Origin: Phenylobacterium montanum
GTDB lineage: Bacteria; Pseudomonadota; Alphaproteobacteria; Caulobacterales; Caulobacteraceae
Assembly (NCBI RefSeq): GCF_018135625.1
Contig: NZ_CP073078.1
Location: 3,628,501-3,692,500 of the forward strand
Direction of reading: 5' to 3'
Length of the DNA stretch: 64,000 bases
Below the pieces are notes generated by a model. The model saw nothing but the letters and a program-made list of their open reading frames with translations. It was not told where the DNA came from and did no database searches. A program made the position numbers and the translations under genes. The first letter of the stretch is position 1; every line of letters starts with the position of its first letter. Positions 1 through 10,198 of this stretch are shown here, piece by piece.

Positions 1-2
1 CC

Positions 3-1445
3 TATGTCGGCCCGGGTCGGATCTATAATTCCGGCTTCCTGGACGGACTGGAGATCGAGGCGGCCAAGCAGGCGGCCATCGCCCGCATCGAGGCCCAAGG
101 GCATGGCCAGGGCGCCACCGTCTATCGCCTGCGCGACTGGGGCATCGCCCGCCAGCGCGGCTGGGGCTGCCCGGTGCCGATCGTCCATTGCCCGGCCTGC
201 GGCCCCGTGGCGGTTCCCAAGGACCAGTTGCCGGTGCGCCTGCCCGACGACCTGGACTTCAGCCGCCCGGGCAACGCCCTGGCGCGGCATCCGACCTGGA
301 AGCACACGGTCTGCCCGACCTGCGGAACCGCGGCCGAGCGCGAGACCGACACGCTGGACACCTTCGTCGACTCGAGCTGGTACTTCGCCCGCTTCACCGC
401 GCCGGACGCGGCGGAGCCGATCGACAGGGCCGCCGCCGATTACTGGATGCCGGTCGACCAGTATATCGGCGGCATCGAGCACGCCGTGTTGCACCTGCTC
501 TACGCCCGCTTCGTCACCCGGGCCCTGGCCGACGAGGGCATGTTGAAGGCGAAGGAGCCCTTCACCGGCCTGTTCACCCAAGGCATGCTGACCCACGAGA
601 CCTATCGCCGGCAGAACGGCGACTGGGTCGAGCCGTCCGAGATCGAGATCACCGCGGAAGGCGCCACGCGTCGAGCGATCCTGATCGACAGCGGCGAGCC
701 GGTGGTGATCGGCGACACCGAAAAGATGTCGAAGTCGAAGAAGAACACCGTCACGCCCAGCGTGATCTTCGACGACTATGGCGTCGACGCCGCGCGGCTG
801 TTCGTGATGTCGGACTCCCCGCCGGACCGCGACGTGCAATGGACCACCGGCGGCATCGAAGGCGCATGGCGTTTCGTCAACCGGGTGTGGAACGAGTTCG
901 ACAGCCAGCCCCCCGGCGTCGCGCCCGCGGATACCGCCGCCGACCCCAAGGCGCACGAGCTGGTGCGGGCCACCCACCGCCTGACCGCGGCGGTGACCGA
1001 GGCCATCGACGGCTTCCGCTTCAACAGCGGCATCGCCCGGCTGTACGAATTCCTGAACACCCTCAAAACCTTGCCCGCCGAGGGCGCGAGCCCGGCGGTG
1101 CTGGCGGCGCGGCAGGAGGCCCTGTCGACCCTGGCGCGGCTGATCGCGCCCTTCACCCCGCACCTGGCCGAAAGCTGCTGGGAGCGGCTGGGCGAGACCG
1201 GCCTGGCCGTCGCAGCGCCCTGGCCGAGCTTCGACCCCGCCCTGGTCGCCCGCGACGAGGTGGTGCTGCCGGTGCAGATCAACGGCAAGCGCCGCGCTGA
1301 GATTCGCGCCCCCGCGGGCAGCCCCGAGGCCGAGGTCGAGAAGATCGCCCTGGCGGACGAGGCGGTTCGCAGCCATCTTGAGGGCGTGACCGTGCGCAAG
1401 GTGATCGTGGTCAAGGACCGCATCGTCAATATCGTGGTGGGATGA
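3..1445 (+). CDS. leuS: Leucyl-tRNA synthetase, C-terminal part (cut by window start)
   Basis: Charges tRNA-Leu with leucine in the cytoplasm. The frame is open from base 3 and about 480 codons are present; the N-terminal half lies outside the window. Visible landmarks are the [16 protein letters not shown] segment at about 135-180, typical of bacterial LeuRS, two CPxCG pairs nearby, and the class I signature KMSKSK at 723-740, followed by the anticodon-binding and C-terminal domains. The stop overlaps the lptE start (ATGA), so the two are probably co-transcribed with holA. The RGWGCP residue where many homologues have RYWGCP is a minor variation. Confidence 0.97.
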   Translation, partial: YVGPGRIYNSGFLDGLEIEAAKQAAIARIEAQGHGQGATVYRLRDWGIARQRGWGCPVPIVHCPACGPVAVPKDQLPVRLPDDLDFSRPGNALARHPTWKHTVCPTCGTAAERETDTLDTFVDSSWYFARFTAPDAAEPIDRAAADYWMPVDQYIGGIEHAVLHLLYARFVTRALADEGMLKAKEPFTGLFTQGMLTHETYRRQNGDWVEPSEIEITAEGATRRAILIDSGEPVVIGDTEKMSKSKKNTVTPSVIFDDYGVDAARLFVMSDSPPDRDVQWTTGGIEGAWRFVNRVWNEFDSQPPGVAPADTAADPKAHELVRATHRLTAAVTEAIDGFRFNSGIARLYEFLNTLKTLPAEGASPAVLAARQEALSTLARLIAPFTPHLAESCWERLGETGLAVAAPWPSFDPALVARDEVVLPVQINGKRRAEIRAPAGSPEAEVEKIALADEAVRSHLEGVTVRKVIVVKDRIVNIVVG

Positions 1446-1966
1446 GCCGCATGAGCCCCAGCCTGGCCAGGATCGCTGTCGCGGGCGCAGCGCTCGCCGT
1501 CGCGACCGGCCTGTCGGGCTGCGGCTTCACCCCGCTCTACGCTGCCCCGGGCGTCACGGCCGGCTTGTCCTCGATCGAGGTCAATGTCGAGCATGGGCGC
1601 ACCGCCTTCCTCCTGGCCCAGGACCTGGAAGACAGCCTGGCGCGCGACCGCTCGAGCCCGGCGGCCTATCGCCTGGACCTGCGGGTGCAGGAGCACCAGT
1701 ACCCCCGCGGCCTGGTGGTCAGCGGTATCGCCACCCGCTACGAGACCCACGTCACCGTCACCTATCGCCTGATCGAGCTTTCCAGCGGCCAGGTGATCAA
1801 GACCGGGGTCGAGCCGGTTGAGGTCAGCTACGCGGCCACCGCCCAGCCCTACGCCGAGGTCTCGGCCCAGGAGGACGCCGAGGTGCGCGCCGCCAATGAG
1901 GCCGCCGACCGGCTACGCGTGACCCTGGCGGTGTTCTTCGCCGGTCGGAACCGGCCGGCCGGCTGA
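1442..1966 (+). CDS. lptE: LPS assembly lipoprotein LptE
   Basis: Outer-membrane lipoprotein that plugs and assembles LptD to deliver lipopolysaccharide to the cell surface. The 174-residue product starts with a lipoprotein signal peptide ending in the lipobox LSGC (Cys27), followed by the GFTPLYA segment characteristic of LptE/RlpB. The start ATG overlaps the leuS stop by 4 bases, and holA follows 2 bases after the stop; leuS-lptE-holA is a common proteobacterial order, which supports the assignment despite the poor sequence conservation of the family. Confidence 0.9.
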   Translation: MSRMSPSLARIAVAGAALAVATGLSGCGFTPLYAAPGVTAGLSSIEVNVEHGRTAFLLAQDLEDSLARDRSSPAAYRLDLRVQEHQYPRGLVVSGIATRYETHVTVTYRLIELSSGQVIKTGVEPVEVSYAATAQPYAEVSAQEDAEVRAANEAADRLRVTLAVFFAGRNRPAG

Positions 1967-1967
1967 C

Positions 1968-3020
1968 GTGATCATCAGTCGCCGCGCCGACGTCGAGCGG
2001 TTCCTGGGCGCCCCGCCCGCCAACATCCGCGCCGCGGTGATCCACGGCCGCGACCGCGGCGGGGTGCGCGAGCGGGCCGACGGCCTGGCCAAAAAGATCG
2101 TTGAACGGCCCGACGACCCCTTCGACGTCGCCCTCCTGACTGAATCCGACATCGACAGCGACGCCGCTCGCCTGGGCGACGAATTGACCGCCCAGTCCAT
2201 GCTGGGCGGGCGGCGGCTGGTGCGGGTCAAGCTGACCGGCGAGAAGGCCTCGGTCGACCGCGCCCTCAGCGAGGCGATGAAGGTCCACCTGGAGGGCGGC
2301 TACAACCCGGACGCCTTCTTCCTGGTCGAGGCCGGAGCCCTGGGCCGCGACTCCGCCTTGCGCAAGGTGGGCGAGAAGGGAGAGGCCTGCGCGGTCATCC
2401 CTTGCTACGAGGACGAGGTCGGCGACGTGGCCCGCCTGGTGCGCGAGAGCCTGGCCAAGGACAAGGTCGGGCTGAACGGCGAGGCCCTGGAGCTGTTCGT
2501 CGGCCGCCTACCGCATGAGCGCGGGGTGGCGCGGCAGGAGATCGAGCGCCTGGCCCTCTACCTCGGCCCGGGCTCCGGCGCGATCGCCACGCCAGACGAC
2601 CTGAAGCCCTATCTGGGGGTCGAGCCGGAAAGCTCCCTGGCCGACGCGGCCCAGGATGCCTTCGGCGGCAAACTGCAGGCGGCTTATCAGGGCCTGAGGC
2701 GCGCCGCGGCCGAGGGCGAGGGCGGCCCTGCGGCCGTGCGCGCCATTGGCCTGCATCTCGCCCGTCTGCGCCGCACCCTGAGCCTGACCAGAAACGGCGC
2801 CGGCCTCGCTGAAGCCGCCAAGGCCTCGGGCGTGTTCTGGAAGAATGAGCGCGAATTCCTGCGCCAGGCCCGCGCCTGGAGCCTGGATCATCTGGACCTG
2901 CTGCAGCCCGAAGTGCTCGAAGCCGACCGCCTGTGCAAACAGACCGGCTCCCCCGACACCCTGATCGCCGAGCGCCTGGCGCTGAGCATCGCCGGCCGGG
3001 CGCGGCGGCTGGGGTTGTAG
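1968..3020 (+). CDS. holA: DNA polymerase III subunit delta
   Basis: Subunit of the clamp loader that opens the beta sliding clamp during replication. The 350-residue length and the closing region (SLDHLDLLQPEVLEADRLCK, then a TGSPD segment and an RLALSIAGRAR tail) fit HolA. The GTG start at 1968 is 2 bases after the lptE stop. A pole-like N-terminal fold and the conserved leuS-lptE-holA context support the call; no catalytic motif is expected for this subunit. Confidence 0.9.
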   Translation: MIISRRADVERFLGAPPANIRAAVIHGRDRGGVRERADGLAKKIVERPDDPFDVALLTESDIDSDAARLGDELTAQSMLGGRRLVRVKLTGEKASVDRALSEAMKVHLEGGYNPDAFFLVEAGALGRDSALRKVGEKGEACAVIPCYEDEVGDVARLVRESLAKDKVGLNGEALELFVGRLPHERGVARQEIERLALYLGPGSGAIATPDDLKPYLGVEPESSLADAAQDAFGGKLQAAYQGLRRAAAEGEGGPAAVRAIGLHLARLRRTLSLTRNGAGLAEAAKASGVFWKNEREFLRQARAWSLDHLDLLQPEVLEADRLCKQTGSPDTLIAERLALSIAGRARRLGL

Positions 3021-3049
3021 GGCGGGCGCGTTGCAGCTTTAACGGCGAT

Positions 3050-3964
3050 ATGAGCCGGCTCCTCACCCGTTTCGCCCTCGGCCTCGTCGCCCTGACCCTC
3101 ACGGCCGCCGCAGCGCAACCCGATCCTGTGGTCGAGACCGGCGACGTCAGCCGCTTCTACAGCCTCTACGACGCCACCGGCGGCCATCCGACGGCCGAGC
3201 AGCTGCAGGCCTATATCGATGGCGGCTCGGAGGGCCTGCGCCAGCTGGCGCGGCTGCGGCGGGTCACCGGCGCAGCCATGGCCGACGCCATGGGCAAGCG
3301 GCCGGAGATCTATGTAGGCGCCAGGCGCTGCGCGGCGGTGCTGCCGCGCGTGCGCACGCGCCTGCTGGCCTCATTCCGCAAGCTGGGCGAGCTCTATCCC
3401 GAGGCCCGCTTCCCGCCCATGACCATCGCCGTCGGCCGCGGCAAGCCGGTGGCGATCGGCAGCCCGGTCAACGGCGTCCAGGTTGGCCTGGAGGCCCTCT
3501 GCGCCGCCGACACCCTGGGGTCCGATCCCGAGGAGCGGTTCGTGCACGTGATCGCTCACGAATACGCCCATACCCAGCAGAACCGGGCTCTGGTCGACGA
3601 CGAACACCCGACCGTGTTGGAGATGTCGATCATCGAGGGCGTGGCCGAATTCGTCGCCGAGCTGACCTCCGGCAGCGTGAGCAACACCGGCCTGGCCGCC
3701 CGGGCGAAAGGGCGGGAACTGGAGATCGAGACCGCCTTCGTCCCCGACGAGGACAAGACCGACATCTCCAAATGGCTCTACAACGGCCTCGGCACGCAGC
3801 AGTGGCCCGGCGACCTCGGCTATTGGGTCGGCTACCGCATCGCCAAGGCCTACTACCTGCATGCGCCCGACAAGCGCCAGGCGCTGAAAGAAATCCTTGA
3901 GATGAACGACCCCAAGGCCTTCCTGGCCAAGAGCGGCTGGCATCCGGGGATCAAGCTGGACTGA
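3050..3964 (+). CDS. DUF2268-type putative secreted zinc protease
   Basis: A 304-residue protein with an N-terminal signal peptide (about residues 1-22, ending in AAAAQ). It carries the zinc-metallopeptidase motif HEYAH at residues 170-174, followed about 23 residues later by EGVAEFVAE, which would supply the third metal ligand of a gluzincin. The arrangement resembles DUF2268 predicted Zn-dependent proteases; the substrate is unknown. I chose ATG 3050 because the longer reading frame would overlap holA and lack the signal peptide. The gene is convergent with parB, with only 7 bases between the stops. Confidence 0.75.
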   Translation: MSRLLTRFALGLVALTLTAAAAQPDPVVETGDVSRFYSLYDATGGHPTAEQLQAYIDGGSEGLRQLARLRRVTGAAMADAMGKRPEIYVGARRCAAVLPRVRTRLLASFRKLGELYPEARFPPMTIAVGRGKPVAIGSPVNGVQVGLEALCAADTLGSDPEERFVHVIAHEYAHTQQNRALVDDEHPTVLEMSIIEGVAEFVAELTSGSVSNTGLAARAKGRELEIETAFVPDEDKTDISKWLYNGLGTQQWPGDLGYWVGYRIAKAYYLHAPDKRQALKEILEMNDPKAFLAKSGWHPGIKLD

Positions 3965-3971
3965 GCCGGCG

Positions 3972-4877
3972 CTACCCCGCCCGAGTCAGGCGCTGGCAGA
4001 GGTCGTCGAGCTGTTCCAGGGTGGCGTAGGCGATACGCAGTTCGCCGGCTCCCCCGCGGTCGATGATCTCGACGTCGAGGCCCAGGATATCGGCCAGGTC
4101 TTCCTCCAGCGCGCGGGTGTCGGCGTCCTTGGGCGCGGCGACGGCGGGTTTGGCCGCATTGCGGGGCCTGGCCTCGCCGCCCTGGGCCTTTCGGGCCAGG
4201 GACTCGGTCTCGCGCACGTTCAGGCCGCGGGCGATCACCTCCCGGGCCAGACCGGCCGGATCCGGCGCGGTGATCAGGGCGCGGGCGTGGCCGCTGGTCA
4301 GGCGGCCGGCGCGCAGTTCGAGCTGCACGGCCTCGGGCAGGCTGAGCAGCCGCAAGGCGTTGGCCACGTGGCTGCGGCTTTTGCCGACGTTCTGCGCCAC
4401 CGCGTCCTGGGTGCGGCCGAACCGCTCCATCAGGGCCTTGTAGCCCATAGCCTCTTCCACCGCGTTCAGGTCGGCGCGCTGGACGTTCTCGATGATGGCG
4501 ATCTCGAGCGCCGCCAGGTCGTCCAACTCGCGCACCACCACCGGCATCTGGTAGAGCCCGGCCTTCTGCGCCGCGCGCCAACGCCGCTCGCCGGCGACGA
4601 TCTGGTATTCGCCGGCCGAATCCGGCATCGGCCGCACCAGGATCGGCTGCAGGACGCCTTTTTCCCGGATCGAGGCGGCCAATTCCTCGATATCGGCCTC
4701 GACAAAGTCGCGCCGCGGCTGGTCGGGGTTGCGGTGCAGAAGCTCGATCGGAACCTCGCGCACGCCGGCCTGCGGCGCCGCGCCTTCACCGCTGACGGCG
4801 GCCTCGGCCTGCTCGTCCAGAAGGGCCGACAGCCCGCGCCCCAGTCCCCTACGGTATTCCGCCATCATTTTATCCAA
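3972..4877 (-). CDS. parB: Chromosome-partitioning protein ParB
   Basis: CTP-dependent clamp that loads at parS and spreads to form the partition complex near the origin. The 301-residue product has a short N-terminal ParA-contacting tail (RRGLGRGLSALL, about 9-20), the NPDQPRR box (50-56), the CTP-binding GERRWRA motif (96-102), the ENVQRADLNAVEEA box, a helix-turn-helix around 157-181 and a C-terminal dimerisation region. An in-frame ATG one residue before MAEYRR is an equally likely start. It follows parA by 13 bases, and intact parS sites lie at 8.3, 9.7 and 10.9 kb. Confidence 0.98.
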   Translation of the reverse strand: MDKMMAEYRRGLGRGLSALLDEQAEAAVSGEGAAPQAGVREVPIELLHRNPDQPRRDFVEADIEELAASIREKGVLQPILVRPMPDSAGEYQIVAGERRWRAAQKAGLYQMPVVVRELDDLAALEIAIIENVQRADLNAVEEAMGYKALMERFGRTQDAVAQNVGKSRSHVANALRLLSLPEAVQLELRAGRLTSGHARALITAPDPAGLAREVIARGLNVRETESLARKAQGGEARPRNAAKPAVAAPKDADTRALEEDLADILGLDVEIIDRGGAGELRIAYATLEQLDDLCQRLTRAG

Positions 4878-4890
4878 TCAATTCCAAGGC

Positions 4891-5721
4891 TCAGGCGGCC
4901 GTCGCCCGCCGCGCCCGCTCGCGCCCCACCACTTCGCGCGCCAGCTTGAGATAGGCCTGGCTGCCCGAGCAGTTCAGATCATAGACCAGCACCGGCTTGC
5001 CGAACGAGGGCGCCTCGGAGACGCGCACATTGCGGGGGATCATGGTCTCGTAGACCTTGTCGCCGAAATGGCTGCGAACATCCTGGGCCACCTGGTCCGA
5101 CAGGCGGTTGCGCCGGTCGTACATGGTCAGCACCACGCCCTGGATCTCCAGCTTGGGATTCAGGCTGGCGCGCACCAGCTCGACCGTGCGCATCAGCTGG
5201 GTAAGGCCTTCCAGGGCGAAGAACTCACATTGCAGCGGCACCAGCACCGCGTCCGCCGCCGCCATGGCGTTGACGGTCAAAAGGTTCAGCGACGGCGGGC
5301 AGTCGATCAGGATGTAGGTGTAGGGGCTGCCGCCGGGTGTCTGGCGCACGGCGTTGATCGCATCGCGCAGGCGGAACGAGCGGCGCTGGGCCTGGGCCAG
5401 CTCCAGCTCGACGCCGGAAAGGTCCGGGTCCGCCGGCACCAGCCACAGGCCGGGCAGGGCCGAGGGCGCGGCGGCGTCGGCCAAGGGCGCGCCGTTGACG
5501 ATCACGTCGTAAGCGGTGGTCTTGCGCTTGCCGCGGGGCATGCCGAGGCCGGTGGAGGCGTTGCCTTGCGGGTCCATATCGATGATCAGGACCTTCTCGC
5601 CCACCGCGGCCAGCGCTGTGCCGAGGTTGATCGCCGTGGTGGTCTTGCCGACACCGCCCTTCTGGTTCGACACCGAAAGCACGCGTAGGGCCGGGTATGA
5701 CCGGGGTTCGGAATCAGGCAC
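4891..5721 (-). CDS. parA: Chromosome-partitioning ATPase ParA
   Basis: DNA-binding ATPase that pulls ParB-parS complexes toward the new pole. The 276-residue sequence contains the deviant Walker A motif KGGVGKTT at residues 21-28, DMDPQGNAS (Walker A prime) and LIDCPPSL (Walker B). The start overlaps the 3' end of rsmG by 8 bases, and parB follows 13 bases downstream, giving the conserved rsmG-parA-parB operon on the minus strand. Origin-proximal position agrees with the Cori-like region at 16.4 kb. Confidence 0.98.
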   Translation of the reverse strand: MPDSEPRSYPALRVLSVSNQKGGVGKTTTAINLGTALAAVGEKVLIIDMDPQGNASTGLGMPRGKRKTTAYDVIVNGAPLADAAAPSALPGLWLVPADPDLSGVELELAQAQRRSFRLRDAINAVRQTPGGSPYTYILIDCPPSLNLLTVNAMAAADAVLVPLQCEFFALEGLTQLMRTVELVRASLNPKLEIQGVVLTMYDRRNRLSDQVAQDVRSHFGDKVYETMIPRNVRVSEAPSFGKPVLVYDLNCSGSQAYLKLAREVVGRERARRATAA

Positions 5722-6391
5722 GGGAGACCTTCTTGATTTCGACGATACGGCCGAGAGTATGGCTGAGACTGGGGGTTAGATGCGACTCGAATTTCCAAGA
5801 TTTTGAGGCTTCTGCCAGCTCAACCTCAACATCTTGTCCCTTGAGGAACAGCCCTACCGCTCCGCGCTTGAGGTAGGGCCGGGCGTAGTCCAAAAGTCTG
5901 ACCAGGGGCGCGACGGCGCGGGCGGTGACCACATCGACCTTCAGCGTCACATCCTCGGCGCGGGCGTTGTGCACGGTTGCGGGCAGGGCGAGCTCGCGCA
6001 CCACTTCGCTGAGGAACCGGCAGCGCTTGGCCATGCTTTCAATCAGATGCACCTGGGCGCCCTCTCGCCCCTTGAGCAGGCAGGCCAGCACGATCCCGGG
6101 AAAGCCTGCCCCGGCGCCGAGATCGGCGAAAGTCAGGGCCTCCGGCGCCACGCGCAATAGCTGGGCGCTGTCCAGCACGTGGCGGCTCCAGAACTCGGCC
6201 TGGGCCGAGGGGCCGACCAAGTTCATGCGCTGGTTCCAGTCGAACAGCAGCGCTTCGAATCGCACCAGGTCGGCGACCTGAGCGTCGGTGGCCCCGAAGG
6301 CCGCCTGGAACCCAGCGGGACCGTAAGCCTGAGGGATGGCCATCGGGCTCTGGCCCGGATTCGCCTCAAGCGGCGCGGGCGCGACGGACAT
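5714..6391 (-). CDS. rsmG: 16S rRNA (guanine-N7) methyltransferase RsmG
   Basis: Methylates G527 of 16S rRNA (E. coli numbering) using S-adenosylmethionine. The 225-residue product has the Rossmann SAM-binding motif [14 protein letters not shown] and the downstream NARAED segment. The first possible start overlaps the mnmG 3' end by 26 bases; a later ATG at 6343 (MAIPQAYG) is a plausible alternative and would remove the overlap. It lies between mnmG and parA, the classic gidA-gidB-parA-parB order. Confidence 0.96.
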   Translation of the reverse strand: MSVAPAPLEANPGQSPMAIPQAYGPAGFQAAFGATDAQVADLVRFEALLFDWNQRMNLVGPSAQAEFWSRHVLDSAQLLRVAPEALTFADLGAGAGFPGIVLACLLKGREGAQVHLIESMAKRCRFLSEVVRELALPATVHNARAEDVTLKVDVVTARAVAPLVRLLDYARPYLKRGAVGLFLKGQDVEVELAEASKSWKFESHLTPSLSHTLGRIVEIKKVSRA

Positions 6392-8225
6392 GGGCGAGCA
6401 GGGCGGTGATGGCGCCGGGGGTGACGCCCTCGATGCGGCCGGCCTGGCCGAGGGTCAGGGGACGGACGGCGGCGAGCTTTTCCCGCGCCTCGAACGAGAG
6501 GCCGCCGACCGCGGCATAGTCCAGGTCGGCGGGCAGCCGCAGGTCCTCGTCGCGGCGGAAGGCGGCGACGTCGGCGGCCTGGCGGTCCAGATAGCCGGCA
6601 TAGCCCGCTTCGATCTCGACTTGCTCGCGCACCGCAGCCGGCCAGGCGCCGATCTCTGGCCAGACCCGGGCCAGGTCGTCGATGTCGATGTCGGGATAGG
6701 CGAGGAGCTGCATCAGGTCGCGGCGCTGGCCGTCGGCGTTGACCTTGAAACCGGCCTTGACCGCCTCGGCCGGGGTCAAGGTCAGGGCGTGGGCCCTGGC
6801 GCGAGCGGCGTCCAGAGCCTCAGCCTTTCCAGCAAAGGCGCGGGCGCGTTCGGCACCGACCAGGCCCAGCTCGACGCCGCGAGCGGTCAGGCGCTGATCG
6901 GCGTTGTCGGCGCGCAGGGTCAGGCGGAACTCGGCCCGGCTGGTGAACATGCGATAGGGTTCGGTGACGCCACGTGTAACGAGGTCGTCGATCATCACCC
7001 CGATATAGGCCTCGTCGCGGGCGAAGCTGGCCGGATCGGCGCCCGAAGCGGCCCGGGCTGCGTTGAGGCCGGCGACCAGGCCCTGCGCCCCGGCCTCTTC
7101 ATAGCCGGTGGTGCCGTTGATCTGGCCGGCGAGATAGAGGCCGGGCAGGCGCTTGACCTCAAGGCTAGGCAAGAGTTCGCGCGGATCGACATAGTCGTAT
7201 TCGATCGCATAGCCGTAACGGCGCACGACCACATCTTCGAGGCCGGGGATGGTGCGCAGGAACAGGTCCTGGGTCGCCTCCGACACCGAGGTCGAGATGC
7301 CGTTGGGATAGACAGTGTCGTCGTCCAGGCCCTCGGGCTCGAGAAAGATCTGATGGCTGTTCCGGTCGGCGAAGCGCACCACCTTGTCCTCGATCGAGGG
7401 GCAATAGCGCGGCCCGCGGCCCTGGATGCGACCGCCATAGACCGCGGATTCGTCCAGCCGGTCAGCGATGATCCGGTGGGTCTCTTCCGTGGTGGCGGTC
7501 ACCCCGCACTGGATCTGTGCCCGCTCAATGCGATCGGTCAGGAACGAGAAGGGGGTCGGGTCAACATCGCCCGGCTGCATTTCCAGCCGGTCCCAGGCGA
7601 TCGACTTACCGTCCAGCCGGGCCGGCGTCCCGGTCTTCAGCCGGCCCATGGAAAGACCCAGGCTGTAGAGCCGGTCTGACAGGCCGACCGCCGGCGCCTC
7701 GCCGGCCCGGCCGGCGGGGATGCGGTTTTCGCCGAGGTGGATCAGGCCCTTGAGGAAGGTGCCGGTGGTCAGCACCACCCGGCCGGCGTTCCACGTGCGA
7801 CCGTCGGCGGCAGAAACGCCGACCACCCGGCCGTTCTCGACGATCAGATCCTCGACCGCCGCCGCCTCGACCGTCAGGTTCGGCTGGGCGGCCAGGGCGG
7901 TTTGCATAGCCTGGCGGTAGAGCTTGCGGTCGATCTGGGCGCGGGGGCCGCGCACGGCCGGGCCCTTGGAGCGGTTCAGCAGGCGGAACTGGATGCCGGC
8001 CTGGTCCGCCAGCCGGCCCATCAGCCCGTCCAACGCGTCGATCTCCCGCACCAGATGCCCCTTGCCCAGGCCGCCGATAGCCGGGTTACAGGACATCTCG
8101 CCGATGGTTTCCAGCTTGTGGGTCAGCAGCAAGGTGCGCGCGCCGACGCGCGCCGACGCGGCGGCGGCTTCGCATCCGGCGTGACCGCCGCCGATGACAA
8201 TGACATCCCAAACGGGCGAGGACAT
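6366..8225 (-). CDS. mnmG: tRNA uridine-5-carboxymethylaminomethyl modification enzyme MnmG
   Basis: FAD-dependent partner of MnmE that installs the carboxymethylaminomethyl group on wobble U34 of certain tRNAs. The 619-residue length is normal for the family. The dinucleotide-binding motif [11 protein letters not shown] lies at residues 11-21, and the MnmG signatures [14 protein letters not shown] and [13 protein letters not shown] are present, as is the C-terminal helical domain. Upstream, a 223-base gap with one exact and one degenerate parS site separates it from mnmE, so it may have its own promoter. Confidence 0.98.
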   Translation of the reverse strand: MSSPVWDVIVIGGGHAGCEAAAASARVGARTLLLTHKLETIGEMSCNPAIGGLGKGHLVREIDALDGLMGRLADQAGIQFRLLNRSKGPAVRGPRAQIDRKLYRQAMQTALAAQPNLTVEAAAVEDLIVENGRVVGVSAADGRTWNAGRVVLTTGTFLKGLIHLGENRIPAGRAGEAPAVGLSDRLYSLGLSMGRLKTGTPARLDGKSIAWDRLEMQPGDVDPTPFSFLTDRIERAQIQCGVTATTEETHRIIADRLDESAVYGGRIQGRGPRYCPSIEDKVVRFADRNSHQIFLEPEGLDDDTVYPNGISTSVSEATQDLFLRTIPGLEDVVVRRYGYAIEYDYVDPRELLPSLEVKRLPGLYLAGQINGTTGYEEAGAQGLVAGLNAARAASGADPASFARDEAYIGVMIDDLVTRGVTEPYRMFTSRAEFRLTLRADNADQRLTARGVELGLVGAERARAFAGKAEALDAARARAHALTLTPAEAVKAGFKVNADGQRRDLMQLLAYPDIDIDDLARVWPEIGAWPAAVREQVEIEAGYAGYLDRQAADVAAFRRDEDLRLPADLDYAAVGGLSFEAREKLAAVRPLTLGQAGRIEGVTPGAITALLAHVRRARAA

Positions 8226-8333
8226 GAACTCAATATGGGGTTGGCCCGGCAGGCAGCCGGGGCTGGGCGGAGCCAGGACTTATACGGAAGCCCGGCCGCC
8301 GCGTCGAGGCGCCGGCCCTGGGGGTAACGGGGA

Positions 8334-8349
8334 TGTTTCACGTGAAACA
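8334..8349. promoter_or_regulatory. parS: parS site 1 (ParB-binding palindrome)
   Basis: Exact match to the 16-base palindromic consensus TGTTTCACGTGAAACA bound by chromosomal ParB proteins. It sits in the mnmE-mnmG intergenic region about 8 kb from the CtrA-box region. Together with the sites at 9715 and 10903 it forms the expected origin-proximal ParB nucleation cluster. Confidence 0.95.
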
Positions 8350-8433
8350 TCGCCGCACACTGTGAATCCTAGGCCCTCATCGAGGCTTGGCCTTGGCTCT
8401 TCACGCGGAGTGGGACGAGTCGCGGTTTTGCGC

Positions 8434-8449
8434 CGCTTCACGTGAAACT
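8434..8449. promoter_or_regulatory. Degenerate parS-like site
   Basis: Matches the parS consensus at 13 of 16 positions (CGCTTCACGTGAAACT), with the central TTCACGTGAAAC intact. It overlaps the last base of the mnmE stop codon. It may be a weak ParB site or a decayed one; binding cannot be judged from sequence. Confidence 0.5.
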
Positions 8450-9804
8450 CACTTACCGATGCAGAACCGGGCAAACACCAGATCCAGCACATCCTCAGCG
8501 TCAATCCGGCCACCGATCCTGGCCAGACAGCGGGCGGCAAGCCGGACATCTTCGGCCGCCAACTCCACCGCTAACCCGCCATCGAGTTCGGCCAGGGCCC
8601 GGCGCAGGTGGGCTTCCGCCGCCTCCAGGTCCCGGCGGTGACGAGCCCGCGTCGCCGCCGGGAACTCAGCGCCGGCCAAGGCCTTCACCACCCGAACGGA
8701 CAATCGTTCCGACATCGCTTGAAAGCCGGCGCCGGTGGATAGGGACAGGGCATGCGTCTCCATCCCATGCTCTTCCGCCCAGGCTCGGGCCGTCGCACCG
8801 CTTGAGCCCTGCGGCAGATCGGCTTTGTTGAGCACCAGCAGGTCGCCCGGCTTGGCCCACTCCACCACCGCCCACCAGGCCTCATCCGCCGCCGCGCTGT
8901 CCACCACCAGCAGTCTGAGATCGGCCCCGACCGCACGATCGGCGGCGCGCCGTACGCCCTCGGCTTCGATCGGATCTTCCGAATGGCGCAGGCCCGCCGT
9001 GTCGGCGACGGTGACCCGGTAGCCCGCCAGGTTCAGCACCACCTCGATCACGTCTCTTGTGGTGCCGGGCGTGGCGGTGACGATCGCCCGATCCGAGCCG
9101 GCGAGGGCGTTCAGCAGGCTGGACTTGCCGGCGTTGGGCGCGCCGATCAGGGCGATACGAAAACCTTCGCGCACGCGCTGACCCCGGCTGGAGTCGGCCA
9201 GAGCGTCCGCGAGTTGCTCGGCGACCCGGGCGATCGGCGCTCGCGCCTGCTCGGCCACCGCCTCGGGCACCTCCTCATCGGGAAAATCCACGGCCGCCTC
9301 GAGGCTGGCCAGGGCGTCGATCAGGCCCTCGCGCCAGGCCGTGTGCCGCGCCGACAACTCGCCATCCAGCTGGCCCAGGGCCTGGCGCCGCTGGGCCTCG
9401 GTCTCGGCGTCTACCAGGTCGGCGACAGCCTCGGCCTGGGCCAGGTCCAGGCGGCCGTGCTCGAAGGCCCGGCGCGTGAATTCGCCCGGCTCGGCCAAGC
9501 GCAGGCCCATCGCCAGCAAAGTCTCGATGACCGCCTCGGTCACTGCCGCGCCGCCATGAAGATGCAGCTCGGCGCTGTCTTCGCCCGTGAAGCTCGCGGG
9601 GCCGGGGAGCCAGAGCACCAGGGCCTGGTCCAGCACCGCGCCGTCCGAAGGTCGGCGAAGGGCGCGCAAGGACGCCCGCCGCGGGCTCAGTCGCCCCGGG
9701 GCCAGCGCCCACAATGTTTCACGTGAAACAGGCCCCGAGATGCGGATCACCGCGACCGCCGCGCGGCCCGCGGCCGTGGCTGGGGCGAAGATGGTGTCGC
9801 TCAT
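8449..9804 (-). CDS. mnmE: tRNA modification GTPase MnmE
   Basis: Tetrahydrofolate-binding GTPase that acts with MnmG on tRNA U34. The 451-residue product has the N-terminal formyl-binding domain, a G domain with GAPNAGKSS (G1), a TPGTTRD switch region and LNKADL (G4), and the C-terminal FCIGK peptide whose cysteine is conserved. A full parS palindrome is embedded in the 5' coding region (9715-9730), read as PVSRET. The 15-base gap from the DUF6489 gene upstream suggests shared transcription. Confidence 0.97.
   Translation of the reverse strand: MSDTIFAPATAAGRAAVAVIRISGPVSRETLWALAPGRLSPRRASLRALRRPSDGAVLDQALVLWLPGPASFTGEDSAELHLHGGAAVTEAVIETLLAMGLRLAEPGEFTRRAFEHGRLDLAQAEAVADLVDAETEAQRRQALGQLDGELSARHTAWREGLIDALASLEAAVDFPDEEVPEAVAEQARAPIARVAEQLADALADSSRGQRVREGFRIALIGAPNAGKSSLLNALAGSDRAIVTATPGTTRDVIEVVLNLAGYRVTVADTAGLRHSEDPIEAEGVRRAADRAVGADLRLLVVDSAAADEAWWAVVEWAKPGDLLVLNKADLPQGSSGATARAWAEEHGMETHALSLSTGAGFQAMSERLSVRVVKALAGAEFPAATRARHRRDLEAAEAHLRRALAELDGGLAVELAAEDVRLAARCLARIGGRIDAEDVLDLVFARFCIGK
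9715..9730. promoter_or_regulatory. parS: parS site 2, inside mnmE
   Basis: A second exact 16-of-16 copy of TGTTTCACGTGAAACA, located about 25-30 codons into mnmE. Intragenic parS sites are known near alphaproteobacterial and other origins, and here the palindrome constrains the codons for VSRET. Confidence 0.95.
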
Positions 9805-9819
9805 GAAATCCGGCGGTGG

Positions 9820-10056
9820 TCAGCCCTTGGCGGCGCCGGTCGCGGCCATCATCAGCTTGCGGAACTGTTCCTGGGCCATGCCGCCGAAAGCCATCCAGTT
9901 CTTCATCAGCTCCTCGGGCTGCAGGGCGGCCATGTTCTCCTTCAGCCGCACCTGCATCTCGCTGACCAACTGCTCGTTGAGGGCGGTGACGTCCGGCAGG
10001 CCGAGAAAGGCGCGCGCCTCCTCGGGCGTACATTCGACATTGACCGTCGCCTTCAT
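9820..10056 (-). CDS. DUF6489-like small protein
   Basis: A 78-residue soluble protein beginning MKATVNVECTPEEARAFLGL and ending in a helical MAQEQFRKLMMAATGA segment. It resembles the DUF6489 family found next to mnmE in Caulobacterales; function is unknown. Starts at 10062 (two residues longer) and 10095 are also open; 10056 is chosen because a GGAG lies about 6 bases upstream and the conserved-looking sequence begins there. It is the first gene of the leftward mnmE-parB cluster and diverges from the hydrolase at 10199. Confidence 0.65.
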   Translation of the reverse strand: MKATVNVECTPEEARAFLGLPDVTALNEQLVSEMQVRLKENMAALQPEELMKNWMAFGGMAQEQFRKLMMAATGAAKG

Positions 10057-10198
10057 GGCCATCTCCACTCCGACCCGGCAAATCACCGGGGCCACAACTT
10101 TGTTATGAGCCTTTCCGGCCCCCAGGCGCTAGAGGCTTTACGAAACCCCATATCCAGAACGCACCCTTCGCCGCCCCCAAGGACGCCCGAGAAAGCCT

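Noticed and set aside
6336-7679. 447-codon plus-strand frame opposite mnmG
   Set aside because: Antisense shadow of a highly conserved gene; no conserved motifs.
8140-8166. Short tandem GCGCGCCGAC duplication near the start of mnmG
   Set aside because: Encodes the ordinary SARVGA part of the Rossmann helix; too short and low-complexity to be a meaningful repeat.
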